A stretch of DNA of 64,000 nt from Glomus cerebriforme. Taxonomy: Eukaryota > Glomeromycota > Glomeromycetes > Glomerales > Glomeraceae. The notes under the pieces are model-generated. The model did not search any database. It worked only from the letters and a program-made list of their open reading frames with translations, and was not told where the DNA came from. Of the stretch, positions 54,674 through 64,000 are shown in pieces (position 1 is the first letter of the stretch; every line of letters begins with the position of its first letter). The translations under genes and the position numbers were made by a program. The DNA is taken from positions 158,392 through 222,391 of the forward strand of contig QKYT01000078.1 of assembly GCA_003550305.1 (NCBI GenBank). The letters are read 5' to 3'.

Positions 54674-57600
54674 TTTTTTATCAAAAAAATTTTTTCTTGT
54701 TGCAGTACAATATAAACAAATTAGATTTTCACGTCTCCATCATAGAATATCAACTTTGTAGTTATATGTTCACGTGACTAGCACTGTTACACAGATGTTT
54801 ATAATTTTGGTAGAATTACAATGAAATGAAGCTAAGAATTTTCTATACTAAAATGTAAAATTATATTTACTCAGTGATCATTTACTTTAACTTACATATT
54901 TTTTTTCTTTTTTAATAAAAAATAATAATGTTTTATTTTCTAAATCTTTTGATCATAAACTTTTATTTGATAATATTTTCTTCGTTATTTATTTCGTTTA
55001 CAATGTTTAAATATTAAACCTTTATCGACATCTAACTCCAAATAATGAGTCAGGTGCCTGAAAAATTTCGAAGGATTCAATATCAGTTTAACGTACTTGG
55101 CTGAAAAAAATTTGAAAGATGAGAGATAATTTAAACGAATATATGAAGATCTTAATAATATAAAAATTATGTTTATTAAATATAAAATTCAGTTGTCCTC
55201 ATCAAAAGAGGAATATTTTTTGGGCATATTCCCATTTTACAAATATCTTTAATAAAGATTCTAGTTATTCTTTTTCCGGTCAATTCATTAATAATTTAAA
55301 ATGTAATATCAAATAAAACATATATACTGTAGTTAAAAGTTTTCGTATAATTAGTAATTTAATTCTAATATTTCTAATATGAAATTAATAAATTATTCTG
55401 TATTGACATTGTATGCAAAATATTAATCAAAGGAATTATATGTTTGTTAGAAAATGGTACTTACCAGTCCCTATAGCTATAGGCTATAGCACTATGCCAC
55501 AAAGAACCAGTTACAAAATCCAAAAATAATGAACATATTCAGGGAGACCTTAGCCTGCCTTCTCCTTCGCAAACTTGACCGATCCTTTGATTTGCCATAT
55601 CTTAGATTATCAACAATATTTCTGATACATTTAATAAACCAGATCAATATTATCTTAAGAAATTTGATTTACACTTATATGTTTATTTAGAAGAAAATAT
55701 TGCGAAATTTCATAATAATCGGAAAAGCAATAAATCTACTGCATATATTGATATCATTATTTAGAATATTTTGATAATCCAAATTTTTTGTCACTAAATA
55801 CAAAATAAGTCCTTATTGATAGTCTGGAGTAGGATCATTAAAATCAATTATTTTCCAGCAAAATTATCATTTATTTTAAGAGCCATTTTAATCATAAAAA
55901 TTGTTGTTGATTTGCATATAATTCCGACCAGAATTAACATAATCGAAATCCAACTTTGATCTTTTTTTTTATGGTTTAGTATCGTGAACCTACTCGCAGT
56001 TGTTTATCTGATATAAGATGAAAATCAATTAGTGTTTTTTTTAAGATTAATATTCTAAAGTCCTTAATTCTGGGCAAAATTTTGGTCATAATTCCTTTTG
56101 TATCACATAAACACACACGCTTTATGTGCATTACATTTGATTTCCGCATGATTTTCACGCTGATCATCAAGTAGTAAATGAAACTATAAATCGATCAGTA
56201 TAGAAGGATTCCGGCTACGCCTCGCGTTTTAAATAAATTTAATTAATCTCTACGCTATACTGCCAAAATTAAATTGTATAATTATATGATTATTTTAAAA
56301 AGTAGTGATAAATTAGTTTCCTTTATTTAATTCTTGACAAATAATAATTCTTTCATGTGCATATTTAAAAAATTTTGTCGATCTTATATTAATATGTTTC
56401 TATTACTGTATATATTCGGCGCAACTAATAATATGAGATATTTAAAAATGAACTTATTATTATTTAATTTGGGGTTGTGTGCTATATATAAATCCGTTGA
56501 ATATCTACAAAAATAGGAAGAAAAAATTTTTTTTTTTGAAACATCACGATAATCTTTTGAATTGATTGAAGTACAATTAAACGCCATTGTTTCATTTTAG
56601 ATCAATAACCTGCCAGTATTTTGTATCCGGCCATGTTGTCTTACGCATACAGAAATAGTCCGGTTCGATTCCTGAACAATGATTAATTATTAATTGCTGC
56701 TTTAATAATAAAACCCCAACAAATTAAAAAGAAATTAATGACACTTCCTTCTATTATAATCTAATAAAATCTAATAATGCTATAATTAAACAAAAAACAA
56801 CTTTTTGTAAACCATTATTATCGAGCAGGAAAGATATGTAAAGCTATCAAGCTACTTTCAGATTGATTAAATGTCACAGCAGCAGTTGTTAATAAAATCA
56901 TCTCGTGTTACTGCATCCCTGTATATACTTATATATTGTTCTATAGAAATAATAGGAATTTATCTAATTAGAATATTTCAATACGTAATATGTTGCAATA
57001 AAAAATTCTCCACAAGCATTTTTATGGTAAAGTGTGTGGCAGAAAAATAAATAGACCCCTACATATTACTTCTTATATAATCAGTAAAATAACTGGAAGA
57101 CATAACTCATTTATAAAACTTTATCGGGTAAATAGTCTTTCGATTTAACTTTTAGAACAATGCAAAGACATCCACTTTTTTATTGTAGTGCTAAAATGGC
57201 ACGCCTGTGACATTTTTTCTTTTCGGTTATTGTCAACTCACTTTTTATTCAAAAAAAGCGGTGGAATTAATGCAAATATTCTCATATCGTGATTGACATA
57301 TGAGCATAAATATTCTGCAAGAAAACAGATTTGTAATCATTAATATATTGTCATCTAATGAAAAATTCGAATATAAAATGCTGCACATTTGTTTTATCGC
57401 TCAATAACAAATTATAATTATAATTTCTTATATATTTGTCAATTATATATATATTTTTTTTATAACTAAACCTTTGTTAAATTTATTTTTGAGAATAAAC
57501 AATAAATTAGCATATTTCAATATTCTTTTCAATGGGAAACAAAGAAAAAAAAAGAGAAGTAGACCTTTTTTACGAAGAGAAAAAAACAAAAAAATAGACT

Positions 57601-57698
57601 AGCGAAAAAGGGATATGATTATCCAGAATATTACATAACAAACTATATAATTAAACCCTAGCTTAAATTACAAATAAATTATTTCTAATAAATTTTCA
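54674..57698. other. long AT-rich intergenic region with one coding-like scrap
   Basis: No intact gene. A plus-strand stretch 55608-55765 reads as a clean 50-codon block (N-K-P-D-Q-Y-Y-L-K-K-F-D-L-H-L-Y-V-Y-L) ending in TAG, and another scrap near 55140-55255 ends in Y-F-L-G-I-F-P-F-Y-K. Both may be exons of a dead gene. GGTTCGATTCC at 56662-56672 matches a pol III B box, but no tRNA fold was found. Confidence 0.35.
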
Positions 57699-57798
57699 AC
57701 ATTCTAAAATGGCACATATTCGGTCGGCAGGAATGTATCGATAGGGTGGGGAGTCGTTTTTTCAATCAAAATATTGTCACGTCTATAAAATTAAATTT

Positions 57799-58086
57799 TT
57801 ATAAATTATAATCTTTATATGTATTATGTTTCATAAATAACTTATGTATCGTACCTGATGTAAATTCTCCGAGAGAATTGAGTTCCGGACAGGATATTTG
57901 ATAGTCTGATTGTTGAAACTTGATTAATCTCGTAAAGTCTTTAAGTTTGTCCTTCATCATGAATTGAAGCAATTTGAAGCAAATATTATATTTTTCGAGT
58001 GTTTTTTCTTTAGTAAAAATAAGGGCTTGATTCTCTTTTTTTCTTTTAATATTTCCAATTGAAAATAATATTGACGCGTGAATCAT
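57799..58086 (-). CDS. hypothetical protein, 95 aa, possibly the first exon of a longer gene
   Basis: An open, mostly helical frame: a hydrophobic start, then a Lys-rich helix, C-F-K-L-L-Q-F-M-M-K-D-K-L-K-D-F and P-E-L-N-S-L-G-E-F-T-S. A good donor (CAGGTACGA at about 57856) after T-S suggests that the last 15 codons may be intron. A coding-like tail with T-P-H-P-I-D-T-F-L-P-T-E-Y-V-P-F lies at about 57701-57775 on the same strand after a TTTTATAG acceptor, but my phase count does not join them. No domain recognised. Confidence 0.4.
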   Translation of the reverse strand: MIHASILFSIGNIKRKKENQALIFTKEKTLEKYNICFKLLQFMMKDKLKDFTRLIKFQQSDYQISCPELNSLGEFTSGTIHKLFMKHNTYKDYNL

Positions 58087-60226
58087 TACTGTTGGTTCTC
58101 AAAAATAAATTAAAGAAGGTTCGATTGTATAATTGTATAAAAAAGGGTTCAAAGATGAATATTCAAAGCTGAGAAATTTATAGCATTTTTATATTTAAAA
58201 ATTTCTCTGTTTGTTACATAGTATAATAATAAATTATGTCAACGATTATGTTAATTATGTCAGCAAGCTATTAATTTGAATAAACTTTAATATCATTATA
58301 TAATAATTATTCTTTTTTTAGTTAATTCAAACAGAGAATTTTTTTTTTTTTCATAAAAGGTACCCATTGTTATTTATTTTTCAAAACCTTACTAATGATA
58401 TTCGATACTTTTGTTTGTTGTAATAATAGAGTTTAGACTATACTTAAACTTCAATAGAATAGTGATACTGCAGCATACTTTCATATTTACAAAATTAATA
58501 AATCATTGTTGATTACAAGTTCCTTTTGCGTTTCAGAAATTTTTCTTTCAACCTTGAACTTTTTAAAAATTTCATTTATTTAATACATTTGAAATTTTTT
58601 TTTTTTAAATTCGTTCTTTGTTATCTAAAGAACAATGTCAAAGTATTCAATTGTTTTTTTGATTCCTATTAATATCACCTTATAACGTATGCAGCATTTG
58701 TTTACTAAACATCCAACTGATGCAGAAAACTCAAATTATAAAGCATTTGAATAAATGAATTTTGCTAATGATTGAAATTTTAATCAATTCCGATAAGTAA
58801 ATTATTTATTATAAGTTCTATTTTAACTTTATTTGGATAATTATTTGAAACAGGGAATTTTCTTTTAACTATGGGATCTATCCTTTAACAATCTTGGAAA
58901 AAAAAGATTTCAAACTTTAAATTCTCAACCAATCAAATGCATAAATCGATCATGAGATAAGCAAACCTAATTCGACAAATTAATGTCTTTCATTGTTCTT
59001 TTGAGCCGTCATTATTTTCCTTCATTTTACAATGATATTTTTAAATAAAACCAATAAATCTATTCAAATTCTTTCTAGATGATTTAATTCGGCGTTATAA
59101 TAGACCGCCCACAAACTTTAAAGCTATGATTGGTTTTTTAAAGAAACAAATACACAAACATTTGATAATATTTATCGCTTTTATAATTCCCCCTTTTGGA
59201 TCAATCTCATCACGCGTTATGATTATTATAATTGCTTATAAACCAATCTCTTTATCATTAGAATAATAACCTGTGGATTTTTGATTATAGAATCTATGCA
59301 TAATCAAACCCTTGATCAAGGATCTTAAAAATGGATCCTTGAACTAGAATCCATGAACTATTAAAAGAAGGAATTGTTATGTAAAAACAAATATGTCGAA
59401 AACAAACTCGGAAGAACAAGGAACAAACTTTTACGCCTAATTTCTTTGTTATATCATTTTGAATCGAATTAAAGTTTAGCTTACTTAATTATTATTAGTC
59501 ATATGTGTGTATTTTGACATTTTTGATTTACTTATTTGTATATCTCATTTTGAGACTTTTATTAGCGTTCACCTTATGACGTGTATGGCATTATTCACTA
59601 TATATTTTTAAGAAAGAAAAACTTTTCTGGGGCACCAAAGAAACTTTTTATCAATGTTTATCGCAAGATGTGAATGAATTTTATTACATAATTCAAAATA
59701 ACAGGTAATGGCATTTTTTTCTAGTTGAAACTGTCTTATTGGATATATCCATGTCAACAAAATAATTTGACTAAAAATCAATTCTGATAATTCTCCAAAT
59801 TTGTACTCTTGAAATACAAAATGACATAAGTGTTAATTTTGCGTGAAAATAGAATCCAAAGTTGATATTATAATTTATGAGTAAAAAAAAAAGATGAACT
59901 TTTTATGCCATTTTGATTGTAATATATATATTGATTTAAAATATATTAAATTTATTATCATATAATAAAGAGCATGATTAACTAAAGAAATGTTAACAAA
60001 TGTCCATCCAGAAAAGAATAATGTTTGAAAATTAAAAAGTATAACTTCGTTTTCTTAATAATTTTGACCATATTCGACATAATCTACGTGAAATTATCTA
60101 CACAATATGCACTACTTACTGTATATAAAATTATTCGGAAGAATCAAGCAGTTTTTAAATGATTCTTTCTTTACATTAACATTCTTTTTTGTTGTAAGGC
60201 AAGATATTGTATATAACACAAAAAAA
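58087..60226. other. intergenic, no supportable gene
   Basis: AT-rich with homopolymer runs. No frame longer than about 50 codons has coding character and no repeat family was recognised. The sequence before 60227 has a TTGTTGTAAG acceptor-like site at about 60199, so the next gene may have an upstream exon. Confidence 0.4.
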
Positions 60227-60572
60227 ATGCACAAAACCTACGAAGTTAATAATCCAGAATTAGAATCATATGACAAAATACATCAACAACAAATCCTCCA
60301 TGAAACTCAGAAAATGCAAGTTCAGAACAGATCGATCGAGTATAAAACTCAAAGGTGATGTTCCGGGTGGGAGAAATTCATTCGAGAGGACGTGTCTATA
60401 TATCTAAAGAATAGTTTATCTTGATGACAAACGAAATAAGATCCTCAATCAGCCGCGCTATAATTTGAGTTCGTATTATCATCTTCAAGACGTTGCAGAA
60501 ATTATTCAATATATGGACGATGGAATAGAAATGGCAAATGCACTCGAAAAGATAAGAAAACACCATGCATAA
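60227..60572 (+). CDS. unknown 96-aa helical protein, 2 exons
   Basis: Exons 60227-60354 and 60410-60572 are joined by a 55-bp GT-AG intron (GTGATG donor, CTAAAG acceptor) that closes the frame exactly. The product is polar and helical: Y-D-K-I-H-Q-Q-Q-I-L-H-E-T-Q-K-M-Q, then K-T-Q-R-I-V-Y-L-D-D-K-R, L-S-S-Y-Y-H-L-Q-D-V-A-E-I-I-Q-Y-M-D-D and an E-K-I-R-K-H-H-A end. No signal peptide or membrane span if it starts here. The frame stays open upstream to 60107, so an earlier exon is possible. The near-perfect splice fit and balanced codon content argue for a real gene, but I do not recognise the family. Confidence 0.6.
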
Positions 60573-61925
60573 TTAACAATTGTTTACAATTATCTAAGTT
60601 ATAATTATAATTAATAATAATAGTTTTGCTTTGGTTCAGTGCCAGCTATCCTATCAAAATGTACCGATCATTGTTAGCTATTATTTCGACTATTTTATGA
60701 CGGATGATAACAATTAATCATACAAGACGGGAATTACGTCTTCTAATACCGAACTTAGCGTTTGTTTAGCGACATGTTATTTTCTTTTTCGGTTAATTTC
60801 TCGATTTTACTTATTTTCATCATTAACATGAATGGGTTGTCCGGGAAAAATAATTTTAAATTGTTGGATATTTGTACAACCAAAATCTGACATTACTATC
60901 GTTGATTAAGCTATATAATAACAGAGTCTTACATTTAACAAGAGAAGGTGGATTTATTTCATTCTTGTAATCTTGTTCGAAGTTTTATTTTATTTTTAAT
61001 ACGCGAAAACTCGCATAAAATTTTAGACCAGATTAATAAAACATTAATACACCTTTTTTTAATAAATAGTAATTTACATATCTTACGAAATATTTTACAT
61101 TGCCAAATATCCAACCAATTGGCCAAATTTATAGATAGTATCGACCCGAATTACAAGTATAAAATTGTTTAAATGGTTTAAAAAATATTAATAAATAAGC
61201 ATTTCTCGTATGGCGGATTAGCCACAGTGGCAAATGCCAATCCAAACTGTATTAATTAAGAAAACGCTTTTTGTCAATTGTTATTTTCTAAAAAAAAAAA
61301 TCCGATTTTTATCAACGATCCGGAGTATCGTTATCAATAACTGTTGGCGATATGAAATTAGCTTAAGAGTATTGTTTTGTAAATATTCTAACTAATAATT
61401 AATTAATTTGCGTTATATTAATTTATATATTATGTAATTTGCGTCACAATTTGCATTATTTACAGTCTTTTCCCTTCAAAGTATCTATTGAGAACATGTG
61501 GACAAATAATTAATATTATGTAACATGTATGGCCAATTATTCGTCATCATTTTGTAATTTTTTTTATTTATGGATTAGATGAAATTTTAAAGGGAGTTAC
61601 AAAACATGTGATCGTAGATCAACAGTTAAAGTTTTTATTATGCATATTTTATGTCATATGAGCAATGATCATCAATTTTTATTTAAATAACGCCACAATT
61701 CTATTGGCAGTTTCTGCAGGTGATCTATTTATCACCTGATTGTACCTTCGAATTTTTTTTTTTTTTAAGCTTTTTAGTTTTCCCGGTCTTCCCCTTTTGT
61801 TTCTAATATCTTAATTTCAGGTAATATTCTTTAGCTTTGCATATATTATTTTATAGATACATTTACATTATTTATTTTATAGAACTTGTTTCTTTTCAAC
61901 AGTTTATAATAATATTTCATTAAAT
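60573..61925. other. intergenic and MPC1 5' flank
   Basis: A 74-codon frame at 60948-61172 (Leu/Ile/Asn/His-rich) has no domain and is uncertain. In the MPC1 leader a CAG/GTAATA donor (about 61820) and a TTATAG/AACTTG acceptor (about 61883) could mark a 5'-UTR intron. Confidence 0.4.
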
Positions 61926-62759
61926 ATGGCTTCTTATGTTGGACGCCTCTTTCAACAAATCAAAAGCAAAGAGTTCCGGGACTACCTTATGAGGTAATTA
62001 TTTATTAATTGATCATGTAGTATATAAATTATTTTATATTGTAAATATTTATTTTTATTAATAATTTTTTTTTTCTAGCACGGTAATTATTTAATGTATT
62101 TTAATGTTGAATTTAATCGTAATATTTTTGTTGTTATTATTATTATTCTATGACGAATATTAAAATTAATTTGTTAATTATTTCCTTTAATTCTATTAAT
62201 TATATTAATTAAGCACTTTTGGGGGCCAGGTATGATTTTGTGTTATCATTTTATAATTTTTTTTTTCGCTGATTATACCGAACTTGTTGTGTAGTTGCAA
62301 ACTGGGGACTTCCATTAGCTGCTATAGCTGATTCTCGAAAAGATCCTGAAATCATATCACCAAAAATGACAACAGGTGCTTTATACGTAAAATTATCATC
62401 ATCGCTATTATTATCATTCAATTCACTAATTTTTTTTTAAATTTTTTTTTTTTTTTTAAGCTATGCTTATATACTCTGCTACATTTATGCGCTTTGCTGT
62501 TAAAGTAAAACCTGCTAACTCATTACTATTTGCATGTCATTTTACAAATGAATGTGCACAGTTACTTCAAGGATATCGTTATTTAGATTATTATCAGTAC
62601 GTGATGATTTAGTCTATTTATATATTTATTCTTTTTATTTTTATGATACAATGATACTAATATTTCTAATTAATTAATTTTATTAGTTTTGGAGGAAAAG
62701 AAAGAAAATTAAAACAATTAGAAGAAAGTGAAAAAATACCTTCTCCTGTTATTATTTAG
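61926..62759 (+). CDS. MPC1: mitochondrial pyruvate carrier subunit 1, 6 exons with two microexons
   Basis: Encodes the small inner-membrane subunit that, with MPC2 or MPC3, imports pyruvate into the mitochondrial matrix. Exons: 61926-61993, 62079-62082, 62214-62229, 62295-62375, 62461-62596 and 62687-62759, total 378 nt, 125 aa. The family signature is complete: [53 protein letters not shown] and Q-L-L-Q-G-Y-R. The 4-nt exon (CACG) and the 16-nt exon are required: joining exon 1 directly to exon 3 loses the frame. Length fits the family. A short Lys/Glu-rich tail ends P-S-P-V-I-I. Confidence 0.95.
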
Positions 62760-63301
62760 AAAAAAAAAAAAGTCAATAAAAAAAAAATTTTTTTTCATTT
62801 ATTATTTATCAAAATGACATGATTTTAATTTAAAATCTTTTATCCTTTTTATTCCCAACATTTTTTCATTGGCGTAGTGTAATTTAATATAAGGTAATAT
62901 TTTTATATTATTATTTACGCTTGAGTTTTATTTTCTTTCTTAATGGAGGTGATGTTTATAATGATATATTAGTATGCCTTTGTAATGAAAATGTTTACCA
63001 TCATTTTATAATTTATTTTGAAATCACATGAATAAGAAATTAGATATAAGTTGTTAAAAAATACGAACAGACGACGTTGCTGATATTTTAATTCTGGGCT
63101 GAATTTACGACGACATAAGTTGTTGAAGTTTAAAGTGAGAATTGTGTCTCTCTGAAGCCTTATCTGTTATAATATACATTAGACAAACTCCCGACATGTT
63201 TTCATGTGAAAAATTTAAATATATTATGACCAGGATAGGCTAGGTAGCAAGCGTGGTCTATGAATTAATAGCGCCGATGATAATAAATCAAAGGATGAAA
63301 C
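62760..63301. other. intergenic, MPC1 3' flank
   Basis: T- and A-rich 3' sequence after MPC1 and then a less AT-rich stretch (63060-63300), probably the promoter region of a rightward gene. No gene is supported. Confidence 0.4.
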
Positions 63302-63385
63302 ATGAACCAAACAAGAAAAGTTGTCGTTGAGCCATTCAATAGATTAATAATTCCATCACAAATAACAGCTGAAATTGATCGGGAT
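63302..63385 (+). CDS. possible first exon of a rightward gene
   Basis: ATG 63302 opens 28 clean codons (M-N-Q-T-R-K-V-V-V-E-P-F-N-R-L-I-I-P) ending exactly at a GTAAGT donor at 63386. The basic-hydrophobic content looks coding. I could not find a convincing second exon before the window ends: the TGTGCAG acceptor near 63681 leads to only a few codons in phase. Confidence 0.35.
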
Positions 63386-64000
63386 GTAAGTTTTTATATT
63401 TATATATAATCATTTTTTTTGTCATTATCCAAGAATCTAACGTAGTTATATGATTTATACGAATAGTAATAATTATTAATTATATTTTTTCATATTTTAT
63501 TATGAAAATATGACAAATTTAATGAGAAATTTTCTATGAAATTGTAAGAATCATTCAATGAAAGTTGTTTATGTTTAATAAATCAAAAATATTAGATCAG
63601 GAATCAGATGTTAAATATTGCTTGAGTATTCTAGCTACAATAGATTCAAAATTGACTACGTTATAATATTTATTAATGTGCAGATGATCCAACAGATGAA
63701 TACAGATTAGCAAATTTTTCGCTAAATTTAAGTTGGTTATCATGGACAAATAATATATTTTAACGTAGTCAAATTTATTTAATAATTCACAGTCATAAAT
63801 ATGAAAAATATGAATAATAATACTTAATATGTTTAATTACTAATATTAGTATATTACAAAATATTACAAATGATTTTATCATGATTACAAATGATTTATT
63901 AATTAATATAAATTGGTTAGTTTTTTTTATCGTTTTTTTGTTAAAAAAAAATTCCTTTCCTGAATTATTCTGTTAAAAATAAACAAAATGTTTCAACAAC
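63386..64000. other. window end, AT-rich, no supported feature
   Basis: Probably intron or intergenic sequence. It contains several copies of ATTACAAATGATTT and TATTAATAT-type words, but no supported exon or RNA gene. Confidence 0.35.

Noticed and set aside
56600..56690. tRNA gene or tRNA-derived SINE, from a perfect B-box-like GGTTCGATTCC
   Set aside because: The T stem does not pair, and no acceptor stem, anticodon arm or A box could be placed.

Overview
The window looks like a piece of nuclear genome from an arbuscular mycorrhizal fungus (Glomeromycotina, Rhizophagus-like). It is very AT-rich, its genes are split by short GT-AG introns, and it carries the families that are expanded in these fungi: F-box/LRR proteins, BTB-BACK proteins, TKL-type kinases, SAM-domain proteins and Crinkler (CRN) proteins, beside many decayed DNA transposons. 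This assignment rests on gene content, not on a search.

Layout. 1-9.7 kb is repeat-rich: two divergently oriented, decayed hAT transposase genes (minus 1-1377, plus 2646-4901), a Myb/SANT-like remnant, a TTTTGGCA-rich repeat in three copies, a SAM remnant and a zinc-ribbon remnant. 10.3-15.1 kb holds two intact housekeeping genes, a seven-exon glucosamine-6-phosphate deaminase and a three-exon class-3 lipase. A short header-only Crinkler follows at 16.4-16.9 kb on the minus strand.

The centre of the window is one object. A BTB-BACK(-TLD) gene starts at 17670, is cut after position 18281 and resumes at 39633. The 21,351 bp between (18282-39632) have near-identical inverted ends of about 1.15 kb, each closing in a 49-nt palindrome, and are flanked by a 3-bp duplication (GAG). 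Merging the two GAG copies lets the BACK domain read through at that junction. The insert carries an archaeo-eukaryotic primase fused to a herpes-type origin-binding (SF2) helicase, a tyrosine-recombinase-like protein, two Crinklers with nuclease-type C-termini, F-box and F-box/LRR proteins, a coiled-coil protein and several unknown proteins. I read it as a giant mobile element with its own replication-type machinery and a captured effector-like and F-box cargo. This copy is decayed: most of its genes have in-frame stops, many explainable as C-to-T or G-to-A changes.

Right of the element lie an intact 497-aa F-box/LRR gene, exon-like tandem repeats, a 317-bp TA-flanked MITE, a second Crinkler with P-loop NTPase and nuclease domains (frameshifted), a small secreted cysteine-containing protein, a membrane-protein gene with one in-frame TGA, a decayed kinase gene, an F-box gene split by a 267-bp MITE, a small two-exon gene of unknown function, and an intact mitochondrial pyruvate carrier (MPC1) gene with a 4-nt and a 16-nt microexon. 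Long stretches between these are AT-rich and show no supportable gene.
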